From NCBI GenBank assembly GCA_029931535.1, contig JAQPZY010001418.1, forward strand, positions 1,275,001 to 1,339,000: a stretch of 64,000 bases of DNA, read 5' to 3'. The DNA is from Margaritifera margaritifera. Its lineage: Eukaryota; Mollusca; Bivalvia; Unionida; Margaritiferidae. Position numbers and translations under genes: made by a program. Positions 38,773 to 51,194 of the stretch are shown here, one piece after another. Every line of letters starts with the position of its first letter. Positions within the stretch are counted from its first letter, which is position 1. Below the pieces are notes generated by a model. That model was not told the origin of the DNA. It worked only from the letters and a program-made list of their open reading frames with translations, and did no database searches.

Positions 38773-39112
38773 CGAAACAGCTATAATACCCAACGAAACA
38801 GCTATAATACCCAACGAAACAGCTATAATACCCAACGAAACAGCTATAATACCCAACGAAACAGCTATAATACCCAACGAAACAGCTATAATACCCAACG
38901 AAACAGCTATATACCCAACGAAACAGCTATAATACCCAACGAAACAGCTATAATACCCAACGAAACAGCTATAATACCCAACGAAACAGCTATAATACCC
39001 AACGAAACAGCTATATACCCAACGAAACAGCTATAATACCCAACGAAACAGCTATAATACCCAACGAAACAGCTATAATACCCAACGAAACAGCTATAAT
39101 ACCCAACGAAAC
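38773..39112. repeat. 21-bp minisatellite, about 16 units, nearly identical
   Basis: The unit is CGAAACAGCTATAATACCCAA (one base longer than a 20-mer core). The only recurring difference is a 2-bp deletion (CTATATACCC) in two units about 100 bp apart, which indicates very recent homogenisation or copying of a multi-unit block. Confidence 0.97.
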
Positions 39113-39790
39113 ACTTGATTTCGGTTTAAGCGATTGAAAATATCAAATAGTGATCATCAATATGTTCAGAATGCCATGGAACATTTCAGCCTGAAAAAAA
39201 TTACATAACGAAATATACATGATTGGTACGTGATGAAAGGACTATATTCAAGTTTTCTTAATATGATGTAAATTACAAGTATTTGGTGGTTTAATTTAAT
39301 TTCTGACATAAGTTTTGTGTTCTCGTATTGGTGGTCATTCAAAGGTTGTGTTACAAATATATAAAAGAAGATATGCACATTTCTTGCATCTTTTCCATGT
39401 ATTTCTTATTGATACTGCCAAATCATAAACTATTAACTAAATATAAAATTACAATATGCATTTTTATTAGTTTTCTGGTATAAAGCTGCATACGGTATGG
39501 TTTTAATTTGTTAAAAATGACATCAAATTTACCCTTGTAACCCATGATGAACAAATCTAACTTAAAAGTCAAATTGAAACTTTTAAGATCGATTGCAAAA
39601 TTAAGACAATCATAAAATCAAAAACCGTGTATGTTTGAAATATAATTTAATATTGCGGGCTGATATGATTGTTAATGAGGCCTTTCTAGGGTCTTCAGAA
39701 TTATCTTTATCAGCAAAATTATTGGTATTCTCTCCTTTGTTCCTGGAAATGTATGATCTCTATACAGTTTGCCCTTAGTTTTGTCGCAAT
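39113..39790. other. Unassigned AT-rich stretch
   Basis: No feature recognised. Confidence 0.55.
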
Positions 39791-39795
39791 GCGCG

Positions 39796-39842
<47 letters not shown>
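39791..39842. repeat. (GC)n(CA)n alternating purine-pyrimidine tract
   Basis: About six GC steps run straight into about twenty CA steps. Alternating CG then CA is a classical Z-DNA-forming composition. Confidence 0.97.
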
Positions 39843-39844
<2 letters not shown>

Positions 39845-40553
39845 TCCAAAAATCTATATCGATGTTTTATCTGCTCCATCTTGTAAATAAATGCCAATGT
39901 TCACTAGCTTGTTTTTAAAAAAAAAAAACCCTGGACTGACCTCTTCAGTTTTAAAAGGAAAACTCTTTTAAAACAGTATATATGTCGGTACCGTTGATCT
40001 AATACTAAAGGAAATGTAATATTTGTTGCTACTACACATTAGTATTGTTTGCTTAAATTAGTATTAAGTTAAAAAAAGTTAAATGCTTTAACATTTAAAT
40101 AATCCTTGTCATAACATGGATTGCTTGTCTAATGAGACAACTGTAGAAAACTAGATTGCCGCATACTGTTCATTCACACAAGCTGTCACTACTATGACCA
40201 ATTTCAAAATCTAGCCATATGATCACAACAACTGTTTTCGTAATTCCTTCCCTTAGTCGATATCTCACAAGTTAATGTTTTTGATATTTTTATTCTGTGT
40301 TCAGTTTCACTTTTTTTATATAGATCATTTTATATTCTAAACAAATGTGGTGCGAGAGTGTGGTGATGTGTTTGGAGCGTTGTCAGCCTATTTAGTTTTT
40401 TTATTTTGTGTTTGTTGCAATATGTGATCTCTCCGCATTTACTAATCTCTGACATTGATGGTATGCACCGCAGTAAATGATATTGATTTGAAATTTGTCC
40501 CTTCCTGAAAGCAAAGTTACTGAAATAAATGGTCTGGGCGTGATATACAGAAG
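39843..40553. other. Unassigned AT-rich stretch
   Basis: An A-run near 39919 and nothing else recognisable. Confidence 0.55.
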
Positions 40554-40645
<92 letters not shown>

Positions 40646-40655
40646 TTATATATAG
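40554..40655. repeat. (CA)n followed by (TA)n
   Basis: (CA)n 40556-40630, then (TA)n with TTTATA interruption to about 40655. Confidence 0.97.
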
Positions 40656-41814
40656 ATATTTATATTAAATTATATGTATTATGCATCTCTATCTCTCAAG
40701 ATTTCACAGATACACATACGCACAGATGTGTATGTATAACTCATAATTTATTCATTCTAGACGAGATTCATATTGATTGTAAAGGAATATGCGGTCTAAT
40801 TGCTGATACACGATAACACAGTTAAACATTAAATGACACTTTCAAAATCCATGCTCTATATGATAAGACAGATTTCCTCAGAGACTCTTCTTACAACCAG
40901 GCCCGGCTAGCATTGACTGAATTCGCATCTTTATTCTTCCTCCAAGACAGTCAATAAAAATGATATTAGACAGAACAGTATCTTGATTCAAAACTTTTAA
41001 TGAAATTGAGAAGAATGTAAATGAGGTTTCAATATTAATAAAATCGGACAGTTTTGTTATTATATCTACCATGTGTAATATAACATATAAAAGAAAAAAA
41101 AATCCCACAACTTGTTTATATCTCTCTCTCTTTCTCTTTCTTATGTACGCATACACAGAGCATTAAATACAAATATTGCAGAAAGTATAACAACGAAAAT
41201 GACTATATTTAAAACTTTAATACAGTCATCAATACTTTCAAAAGATGTAAGTGCAATGTTTATAAAGGTGCCTATTTTCATACTCCTTATCTACAATGAT
41301 TTCCCAACATAGGCACCTCTCTCTCGGAAAATAAAATGTTACATCCAACCTACATGATACAAATCACGGTTGGTGATATGGTATGCTAAAAAACAACAAA
41401 TAAACAGATTAATAAATATTATAACCTGCTCCGCATCGCGCAAATAACTATTGAAACAAAGTGTATAATCCTTTTAAACAAGGTTTAGTCCACTCTGTAA
41501 GATGTTGGGCAGGTGTCAATTTTCGAACGATGAATAGGATATTGCCCACCCTTTTCCGTTAGATGAACAACTCCAAATATTGACTATCATTATATGTGAA
41601 AATGCAATTATTTGCAAAAAATCATTTCAAATTTGCACTTGCGTCATTTAACTGATATTTTATTGCAAGTGATTCTCTACATTTTATGTTCAAATATTTA
41701 TATGAAGCGACTTACTTGCAGGAAATAGTTAAATTTTGTTTCTAATCTGTAAATTGGTAATGGTTGATGTTAGAGGCATTTGAAGCATTAAAAAGGTTTA
41801 GGAGAAGTTAGAAA
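40656..41814. other. Unassigned AT-rich region
   Basis: A short CT-rich tract lies at 41121-41141. No gene recognised. Confidence 0.55.
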
Positions 41815-41885
41815 CTTCACCTTGTGAGATTCGAACCAGGATTTCTTAGCTCGACTACGCTCTACATTTGAGCTGTCAATTACTG
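41815..41885 (-). other. tRNA-like relic, possibly a SINE head
   Basis: Read on the minus strand, AGCTCAAATGTAGAGCG resembles a tRNA D-arm/A-box: GCTC and GAGC (41859-41873) form a perfect four-pair stem around a seven-base loop. GGTTCGAATC (41828-41837) matches the T-loop/B-box. The distance between them is about five bases shorter than in a standard tRNA, the T stem is mostly unpaired and no acceptor stem closes. It is therefore a degenerate tRNA pseudogene or the 5-prime part of a tRNA-derived SINE rather than a working tRNA gene. Confidence 0.45.
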
Positions 41886-42197
41886 GTTCAGATATTTGTA
41901 GATTCATGTAGAGAGTGTTAGTTGGTCTATACATTTTCTTTTCTGACCTTTGTAATATTTTTCTTACATGTTTTACTTTTATAGTTTTAGGGAAAATGAA
42001 TTATACCCATTTGCTATGCTGCAGACACAGATTATATTGTACAGTACATTCAAAGACGATCATTTTGTAGTGTACTCCATGGAACTACATCACAGTATAG
42101 GAACAATAGGAAGATAGGTAGACTGAATCAAAAGTTCTTAAATGTACCTTGGTTTTGATCTTATTATATAGGTAATAGCTAGCGTATTTCAAGATGG
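41886..42197. other. Unassigned stretch with one stray minisatellite-like unit
   Basis: GTAGATTCATGTAGAGAGTG followed by TTAG at about 41898 closely resembles a unit of the 37.4-38.6 kb array. Nothing else was recognised. Confidence 0.4.
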
Positions 42198-42228
42198 ATG
42201 TGCGTGTGTGTGTGTGTATTTGTGTGTG

Positions 42229-42280
<52 letters not shown>

Positions 42281-42282
42281 TG
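42198..42282. repeat. (GT)n microsatellite
   Basis: (GT)n with TATTTGTG and GAGTTT interruptions; the longest pure run is about 42232-42278. Confidence 0.97.
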
Positions 42283-42375
42283 AGGAAATGCTCTACAAGT
42301 ACAGTGTACTATATGTTAATAATTTCCCCGACAGAACTGAAAATGAAAGGTTTTGTCTTTTTATTATTTATTTGT

Positions 42376-43134
42376 AAGCAACAATACAGCTAATTATCTT
42401 CCTATTTGTTATGGTATCCTTTCTATGATAAATTTACCATATTCAAGCATGTTAAACAATACATCTACTTGTCTTCCTATTTGTTATGGTATCCTTTCTA
42501 TGATAAATTTACCATATTCAAGCATGTTAAACAATACATCTACTTATCTTCCTATTTGTTATGGTATCCTTTCTATGATAAATTTACCATATTCAAGCAT
42601 GTTAAACAATACAGCTAAGTGTCTTCCTATTTGTTATGGTATCCTTTCTATGATAAATTTACCATATTCAAACATGTTAAACAATACAGCTAAGTGTCTT
42701 CCTATTTGTTATGGTATCCTTTCTATGATAAATTTACCATATTCAAGCATGTTAAACAATACATCTACTTGTCTTCCTATTTGTTATGGTATCCTTCCTA
42801 TGATAAATTTACCATATTCAAGCATGTTAAACAATACATCTACTTATCTTCCTATTTGTTATGGTATCCTTTCTATGATAAATTTACCATATTCAAGCAT
42901 GTTAAACAATACATCTACTTATATTCCTATTTGTTATGGTATCCTTTCTATGATAAATTTACCATATTCAAGCATGTTAAACAATACATCTACTTGTCTT
43001 CCTATTTGTTATGGTATCCTTTCTATGATAAATCTACCATATTCAAGCATGTTAAACAATACATCTACTTATATTCCTATTTGTTATGGTATCCTTTCTA
43101 TGATAAATTTACCATATTCAAGCATGTTAAACAA
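42376..43134. repeat. 75-bp minisatellite, about 10 units, nearly identical
   Basis: The unit is 75 bp, containing CTTCCTATTTGTTATGGTAT, ATGATAAATTTACCATATTC and AAGCATGTTAAACAATACA. Units differ at few sites (ATCTACTTGT, ATCTACTTAT, AGCTAAGTGT endings; CTTCC or ATTCC starts). Because 75 is divisible by three, the plus frame 42353-43219 stays open for 288 codons with a 25-residue period (LPICYGILSMINLPYSSMLN..), and another plus frame is open too. Two open frames over the same array argue against coding selection. Confidence 0.96.
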
Positions 43135-44167
43135 TGAAATGCTACTTAATATGGACATCTGTCTGTTTCTTTTTCCTTTTTCCAATTCTCCTTTGGCGCC
43201 TCTCCAAAAGATAAGTTAAAATTTAGAAAGGATAAAGAAGGAAAGAAAGATGTGAATAACATTGTTTGAAAGTTCTGATTTGTTATTGATTCTTTTTAAA
43301 GTACAGTATTGGTAGCAATAGAGTAGAGAGTTGTGGAACTGCAGTTTTATTCTCTACCCGTAGAGGGGACTGAGGTAGAAACAATGCGACTGCAAGAATA
43401 TGCAAAAGCTAAGTAGACGGTAAAACTTGTAAATATGTTCGTTTTAGGTACCAGCGCAATTTGGACAAGGATGGTCAGACAAAAATATGGCGAGTACGAC
43501 ATGTCATACTTAAAGCTCTTCAATTTGTAACTATATATAAACCATCTGTATAAACAAACGATTGTGATACAGGTTGCATTTTCAAAGCAGATATGGGAGA
43601 GTTCATAACATTTAAATGACTATTTCACGGATAACTGATTAGCTCCAGAGAAATCAATTCCAGATGAAACTGATTTATCAGAAGTTGATTGGTGACTACA
43701 GTAGTACAAAACCCAAACTGTTACGTACATTGAGAAACAAAATAGAAATATGTCATTCAAAACAGAATAATAAATATTTACATAGGGTTAGGTTTAGAAT
43801 TTGAACAGATACACAGTGTTGTCGTTTGTATCAACAAGAGTGGATAAAATCATCAAAAGAACTGAACACAAATGTAAGATGAAAAAAAAAACTTGGAAAA
43901 AGACTTATTCAAACTGATGAATAAGTATGTTCTTGGTTAACAGATGGCAAATTTCAGAAAAAGAACAACAGTTAAAATATTAACATATGAATATGTAATT
44001 TGTCAAATGGTAAAAAGATTTATTATATGAACGAGGACAATTATTCACGATTACTTAGTGCTGGTAAGTTTAAACTACAAAACAAATAATAAAAAAAGAA
44101 CGAAAAAATTGATTGATTCATTTTACGGTGGATTTATAGTGGCAACCAAAGAAAGCTTGATTGGTTA
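43135..44167. other. Unassigned AT-rich region
   Basis: No gene, RNA gene or tandem array recognised. Confidence 0.55.
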
Positions 44168-44170
44168 GGT

Positions 44171-44230
<60 letters not shown>
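44168..44230. repeat. (TA)n microsatellite
   Basis: Pure (TA)n ending in ACACAC. Confidence 0.97.
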
Positions 44231-44236
<6 letters not shown>

Positions 44237-44299
44237 GATGACACAAAATTGTATATCGCCGCAAATTTAAAACAGTTTCCCAAAACTTATTACTTAGTT

Positions 44300-44415
44300 G
44301 TGCCGGATACGGTGTCCATGTGCCGAGCATTAGTGCCTGTTCGTCCCGGATATGGTGTCCGTGCGCCGAACAATATTGCCTAGTCATGCTGGATATGGTG
44401 TCTGTGTGCCGAAGA
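44300..44415. repeat. 43-bp GC-rich tandem repeat, 2.7 units
   Basis: Units start near 44300, 44343 and 44386 with the core CCGGATATGGTGTCCGTG followed by YGCCGA. They differ at several positions, so the array is older than its neighbours. It is locally GC-rich. Confidence 0.85.
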
Positions 44416-46636
44416 CACACTATGCAAGTGATGAGTACGTCCTGTCTATTTTTTCTGAAGAACTTTATTGAATGACAGACGGACACTCCTAAGATTAGAC
44501 TTGACACAAATAATTGTGGTTAAAAGCGCTGACACATCACCAATACAACAACCACTGCACGCTTATGTATTGTGCATTATTTTCTGTAATTTATATTTCC
44601 TCTTTTTTTCTGTTGGCCTTTTGAAATCAGTATGTTTGAATGTTATCAGACTAGCACTCAATGCAAATATAGACAAACTTAGCTTGAAACAAAAACTTCA
44701 GTGAAGTGTCTAATTCTGTTAAAGTCATCTAATCATCTTTCACTTCATTTTGTAAACTGTCTAAATTATCAACATGGCGATACCTGCTAAATAGCGATGA
44801 CACGGTGTACAATACAACACCTGACAATGAGCTGTAAATCTAAGCAGTTCTAACACTGATAAAGATTTCATATACTGTTTTAAGTTTTTAGATTTCATAT
44901 ACTGTTTTCAGTTTTTCCCACATATTTTCCAAATCTTTTTCTGTTGCATTTTACCTGTTATTTTTTTATGTTCCACTTGCAATAAATATGTTAAATTTCT
45001 GTTTGTAATCTCCAGTTTCTGTAGAGGGCACTTTTGTGTAACCGCAGATGAGGTTCTTGGAAACATCAACAAATCATAATTCATTTCCAATTGATTTTGT
45101 CAACTATTGGAATAAATAAAACATGGCAGAAGGTGATTAAGGATTTGAATTACAATTTAAATTACTGCTTACAATGATGACGGCGTGATAGATGCACAAT
45201 TTCAAACAAACGTTTATGATAGGTAATCTTGCCAATTCTTTAAGTAAAACGCTATCATTATTGACGAGTTCAAGGAACGGATAAAAGACAGACGTTACAC
45301 GGATTAAGTACAATACCAAGGGAATAAAAGTAATTTCAAAATTAAAGACAAAACACTTTATTGTGTAAAACGTGCTTCTTGTGACAAAACCAAGTTAGCT
45401 GAAATATGATTGAATGCACCATCAAATCAGTGATAGCACCTAACTCTTTAGTAAGCCTGACGGGAAAGGAGTTGTTGGCCACATTGGCTTGGACAAAACA
45501 AGGCAACAATAGAGTACATCCAAACGTAATAAAAATCCACAAAACAACCATTATACACGGCCTATGCGTTGGAACCTTCTGTTGTCAAAGACAACAACTA
45601 AAGTTACCAGAAGAAATAGATTGAAGAGTTAACAAAACAGACCAGCAAAGAAAGAGATCCAAACAATAATGCTGAATTGCCAGGGCAGTTGTAAAGTGTT
45701 CAAAGGAAAGAACAATTTCTTGTTGCACTGTCACATATTACTTATTAGCCTTTGTAATGCAGCTGTTTACTACATAGGCGCTGATGGTAGCTCTTAGGAT
45801 TGGTGCAATTGTTTGCTATATCTAATGATGCTACTAATTTGTGTAACCATGTCACTCGATAACAAACATATACCGTCCCCACCAACATGATAGTTAAATT
45901 TCACTTCTGTGTTTGGTGTATAGTCCCGGAATGTTGTCAGGATATCTTTGTATAATTGTAACCTTGCTGTCCTAAAATGTTTAGAGATAGAGTAATAGGA
46001 AAGTATTTTAGAGAAAAAACCCATTCTGTTGGCTGTTTGGAAGAAGTAAGTTTGGAAAGGATACATGAAAATAATAGATACTCGAGACAAATAAAATAAC
46101 CCCAATGGTAAGCGAACATATGAACGGAATCACCAACAAGATTAAAAACAAAAAATGAATTAATTTGTAACTACAATTTAAATATTAACAATTTGTGTTA
46201 CATGACAAACTGCATGCTAAAATAATATTCGTATGGTGGTGGGATATAGGTTGGTGCACAAGTGCATTTATGATGTCACATTTAAACTGTATTTGATACT
46301 TTCGAAACATACTAAATAATAGATGTTCTGTTTCGTTCCCGTGACCGAATATGCAGGTTAAAAAAGATCGTAAGCTTTAATTTAACCTAGCAATAATTGT
46401 ATATGTAAATCCATTGCTATCTGACAGAAAAAAAAAAAAATGAGTCCAGTCAGTAGGTTTCATCTTTGTCTGGCATAAAATTATTTTCAACAGCTAACAT
46501 TATTACCGATTATTTTACAGTACCTGCTCCATAATTATAATGACATTTGTCAGCAAGCCGAGACTCCCCAATATATTTATATGGGGTTTGATATGTTGTT
46601 TTGTTTTACATATTAATACGTTTGCTATTTTTGCTA
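44416..46636. other. Unassigned region up to the duplication boundary
   Basis: A short direct duplication, TTTCATATACTGTTTT, occurs near 44866 and 44892. An A-run lies near 46427. Open frames at 45342-45624 and 45794-46119 overlap on two strands or frames without motifs. Confidence 0.55.
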
Positions 46637-46851
46637 TTTTAAGAATAATGTGGCAAAGTATAACCTTGCTTCGAGCTTGGCAGATTTTGTATGTATGAAA
46701 TATTTTCACATGACATGAATCCATTTTCACGGGTGACAAGGTGAATTTCAAAGGAAAGTAACTTCCCCTTGATCTGTAAATTGAAGATTATCGAGTGTCA
46801 GGTGGTTGAATTTCCTTTCACGTGTAACGGGAAGTTTATGTTTACTTTTAA

Positions 46852-46884
46852 TTAAAAAAAAAAACCCCCCCAAAAAAAAAAAAC
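46852..46884. repeat. A/C homopolymer tract unique to copy A
   Basis: A-run, C-run, A-run between ..TTTACTTTTA and the CTGAACTGGGTTG landmark. Copy B has about 20 different bases here. Confidence 0.8.
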
Positions 46885-49689
46885 GTTCTGAACTGGGTTG
46901 AAATCTTACCAAAACGCGATAAGTAAACTTAAATTATTTAATTATTAAATTCAAACGTCACGTGGTTAAACGTATGAATGACTACATTTGAACACACGTA
47001 CTGGTTGTATAGTTAATATGTGAAAAAGGCGTTAGTGTCAGTTCTCAATTATTAGTAATTCTTACTAAAACCACAAGGTTTGATTTAAACAAGAGTGCAT
47101 GGTGCATATAGTGGATTCTATTAATTATTTTATATGCAGGTGTAGGTGGTTCAATCAAATATGACGCATCAACAGATGTGTGCCCTGTATATTCTATGTT
47201 GTCTAAAACATAATTATGCATCTCCTTCGAAAGTTATGGCACTATTTTCATAAAGCGCACTTAGATTTCTCCGTTGCTTAAGATTTTTTTCTACAGATAC
47301 AAAATGCAGTTTGTTCGAAATGTATGTCTGAAAGGATACTGTTTCGTTTGCGGATGAATGAACACGATGTCTTCCCGATTAAAAGGTCTACAGATATGGC
47401 AACTATTCTTCATTCCAATAAATGAAAAGTTCAAAACGTCCAACTAAAATACAGTGGATAACTTTACATTTCAAAGTACGCTATTCACATATATAACTTC
47501 CTGTGGATTTTAGTGACAGAGTATTGTATGCAGTCACTACTTTCGCCTTCAAATATTCAAACGGTGAAAACATTTTTTTTTATGTCCAGATAGATACTGA
47601 GCAAAAACAACCTCAGCCGCTGTTCACGTCATTATAAATCTCCATAAAACTCCCCAAATATAATTTGGCTACGTTATATGTGTCTTGCAAAGTGATAAAC
47701 ATTACTTGGAAGAAGCTTATTTAATTTGCGGTGGATCACTCTCCAGTCGAAGCACGTATTCCTCTGTTGAAAACAAACATAATTTTTTATAGCCTTTCCA
47801 TTTTTAGCCAGTATTACTAAATTGGCGTATACGACCGATTTAGATAAAAAGATTTATATTTGTAAGTAGATATATTATCAGTTTCAAGGTAAGCATTTTC
47901 ATTTAGTTTGCGCAAGCCTTCATTCATGTTAATGCTTTATGAACTACTATAGGCTTGTCGCAGTGGAAAAATATTATAATTTAATTTCTTCTTTGTACAA
48001 TATATACATAAGGTTTGATAGAAACGACCTTATACTGTAAATGCTAATTATTCTTATTACTAAATATTTTGTATTCACTTTCTTAAAGCTATCAGTTGAC
48101 AGTAACTATATATAAATGATCGGAAATGATGTGCGATCGACATATATAAAACCTCATTTGCAACAGAACTTTGTTAGTGGTAAGAAAAAAAAAACAGTAG
48201 TCGAACTGATCATACATTTAGTTATATATATTTTTCTGTAAAAACCAACATCTTTCACGACAAACAAGATATAGCTCCTAAACAAGACACATCTAATTTC
48301 TCTAGAATTTTAGGTATTGTGTGTGGCTATGTTTATTCAATCATCAACCAATACAAGCTTTAAGCGCAAAATAACTTTCGGGCCATGTATAGATGGTTAA
48401 TACTTCCAAATGAATGATTTCGCCCCTCATTTTATTCTAACCAGTTTTCATTAGACAGAAAAGAACATTTTTAATAAAACAGATTCATTACATTAACTTA
48501 TTTTAATTTAAAACAATCTCCAAGCCGAAACTTTTGATTTTGGTTTCATAAAACAATGGAACGTATTTCAATACAGTAGGTTTCCAATAAAATCTCCTTT
48601 TTGCATAAGGCACAGAACAGCAGCTGGGGTGACCTTTTTAATACATTTATGTAAATATATTTAATTTATTTTATCAAGTGCACACATATTTCGGTAATGG
48701 TAATGCTATCAGTAAGCAGTTGCTTAAATGTAATCACTTTTTCATTTCTCTTGAGGCATCATTTGTAGATGGTTAGGATTGAAATGCTTTTTAATCTGAA
48801 ACGACGCAGTTAATTTGGTAAATTGTATCGATGATATGCCTAGCAAAGTATACATTTTAGGTTTAAATGGTAGAGTGCATGTTACACAATATACAAAAAA
48901 GTCCTCATCGAAAGAGTGCCATTTGTAAAAGCGAGGCATTTTACGAAACTGTGTTTTCTAGAATTCAAACAGACGACTTCCGTCGTAAAAAAGAAAATTG
49001 CATCGATGATATTTAACAAGATTGTTCCAGATTATCTCGTAGCCTAATTTATCTTTGTATGTGCTGAAAGCGATACTGTTTTCATAGTGAATAGATTTGT
49101 AATCATTCAAAAATATAGATACGTAGCTCTATGGACATTATTTGTGTGATCTTTTCTAGTTTAATGACAAGCTCCTACATCTTTGCAACTTAGAAATAAC
49201 ATTTAAAAAGATCCGAAGGTAGAGAGACTAAGTTACCCTAAATAAATGTCAATCATTTAAATATTTTTTCCGATCTTTTACTTATACCTTCAGATATTTC
49301 TGGTTTGTAAGATAGCAAGATAGGATCGCTCTCAATTACCAATATCCAAGGAAAGTCTGCAATTATTTCAATTTTTCAATGCGTTGTAAACAAGATTAAG
49401 GTTTATTTGAAATTGCTATTTTAACATTATGAATGGGGACCTGTATGTCTGCTGCCTTATCCATAAATATTTTGATGAACGTATTAGAATACAGATTTGT
49501 ATTAAGTTCAAAAGTTTTATCCCAGTGGACACACAGAAAGGTATGTAACTTAAATCATGTGCAAACACTGAAATATTGGAAAAGGCTCCTTTACTACATA
49601 TGATCACAGTAGGAAGTGGATTAAAAGATCTACCAAATGGATATCAGGAATCGGGGCATTGTTGCTGATCCATTATGAAACGAACATCG

Positions 49690-49690
<1 letters not shown>

Positions 49691-49778
<88 letters not shown>
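49691..49778. repeat. (TA)n expansion, copy A only
   Basis: Pure (TA)n of about 44 units. In copy B the corresponding point (about 61470) reads ATTATGTATAGTATAG, so the tract expanded from a few TA steps after duplication, or collapsed in B. Confidence 0.95.
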
Positions 49779-49781
<3 letters not shown>

Positions 49782-50221
49782 TGATTACAAATGGGCAGTA
49801 TAGTAGTTGCTGGACTGAACAAAATGCAGCCAGTAATGGGAACTATTGATTTAAAAAGATTTGCCTTTGTCTTGAGGAGTGAACTTTCAGTCTGTGTTGA
49901 TTTTGTTATATTAAAACGTGAGACTGTGCGCATGGCATGCAGAAAAATGCACTCTATTGTAGATGAATCCATCAACAATGTAATTTGAATTGGAAAGTGT
50001 GATGAACCAACTTTATTGTGATTCTAGGGAACTGGAATGCTAATGTTAAAAAGAACTTTTGACGCAGAAAAGTAATTAAACAACATATAAAAAGTGATAA
50101 ACATTACAGTTCCTTTATTGATACAAGTACTTCAAGATTTATGTTAAAGAACTTTTAATGAACCATTATAAACAGCTTTAGAGTTGTTTCACATAGAAAT
50201 AATGTGTAATACGGTTTATGC

Positions 50222-50330
50222 TTAATAACAAAACCAAAAAAAATAAATAATTAAAAAACAAAAACAAAAAAACACGAAAATAAAAAAAACAAAACAAAAC
50301 AAAAAAAACAAACAAACACAAACAAAGAAA
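50222..50330. repeat. A-rich simple sequence, shared with copy B
   Basis: AAAC/AAAT repeats. Copy B has a matching but differently built tract, mainly CAAA repeats, at 62118-62200. Confidence 0.8.
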
Positions 50331-51194
50331 TCGATGGCCTTTGAAACCCACTGAACTTGATAAGAGTTCCACAAAAAATCCCAAAATAAACAAATCATGA
50401 ACAATGTAAATAAAAATTCAACCCAAGTAAACCCAAAAGACTAGTGTCCTCTGTTAACAATAAATACATGATCTTGTGAAAGAAATAAGAAAATGAATGC
50501 CATATATCGGTTCATTTTAAATGATCAACCATCTAATAGTAATTTTTTTTCTCGAGATAATATAATAAATGAAACTGACGACAACCGTTGGACACTTCTT
50601 TAAAAACCGCCTTTCAGACAATAAACTAACTTAATTAAATCTTCATAAATCTAATTATTGTATCTTCTCCAGTGATTACGACTCTCTGAAACACGCTTTT
50701 TAATTGGTGTCTAAAGCTATCCTCTAGCAGAATCATGTTTACGTCAGGATCGTTGAAAACAACGAGACATATTATCTGTTCCTATTAGTGTCCTATGTCA
50801 ATTATGCTCTTTCAGAGGTCTAAAACAACGCCATTGAATCGACCAATTTTCCCTCTATACTCTGTGTTGTCTATTCAAAACATATACATGATTTTCTTAA
50901 GAAGATGGTAGGTTCATGAATTCATCAGCAAAGAGTATTGGTGTCGATATAAATAACAAATGTATCCTTGGAACTGGTTTTATGTTAACTTCATCACGAT
51001 CTGATTTGGCACAAAAATAGTGTTTATTGCTAGAATTTATATTGCTACTGAATATAATATATAACCAGGTTAACGAGAAACGAAGTTAAGTATTTTCCAG
51101 TCTAGCAAAGAATGAAAATGTTTTAAACATGATTTTCCTGTGGTTGACGGTTTAAAGTGTAGTTTAAAGAGAACATTTAGCTCAATAGGCATGA

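Noticed and set aside
40330..40631. Minus-strand CVCVCV frames
   Set aside because: They are (CA)n read in two frames. The tails have no motif.
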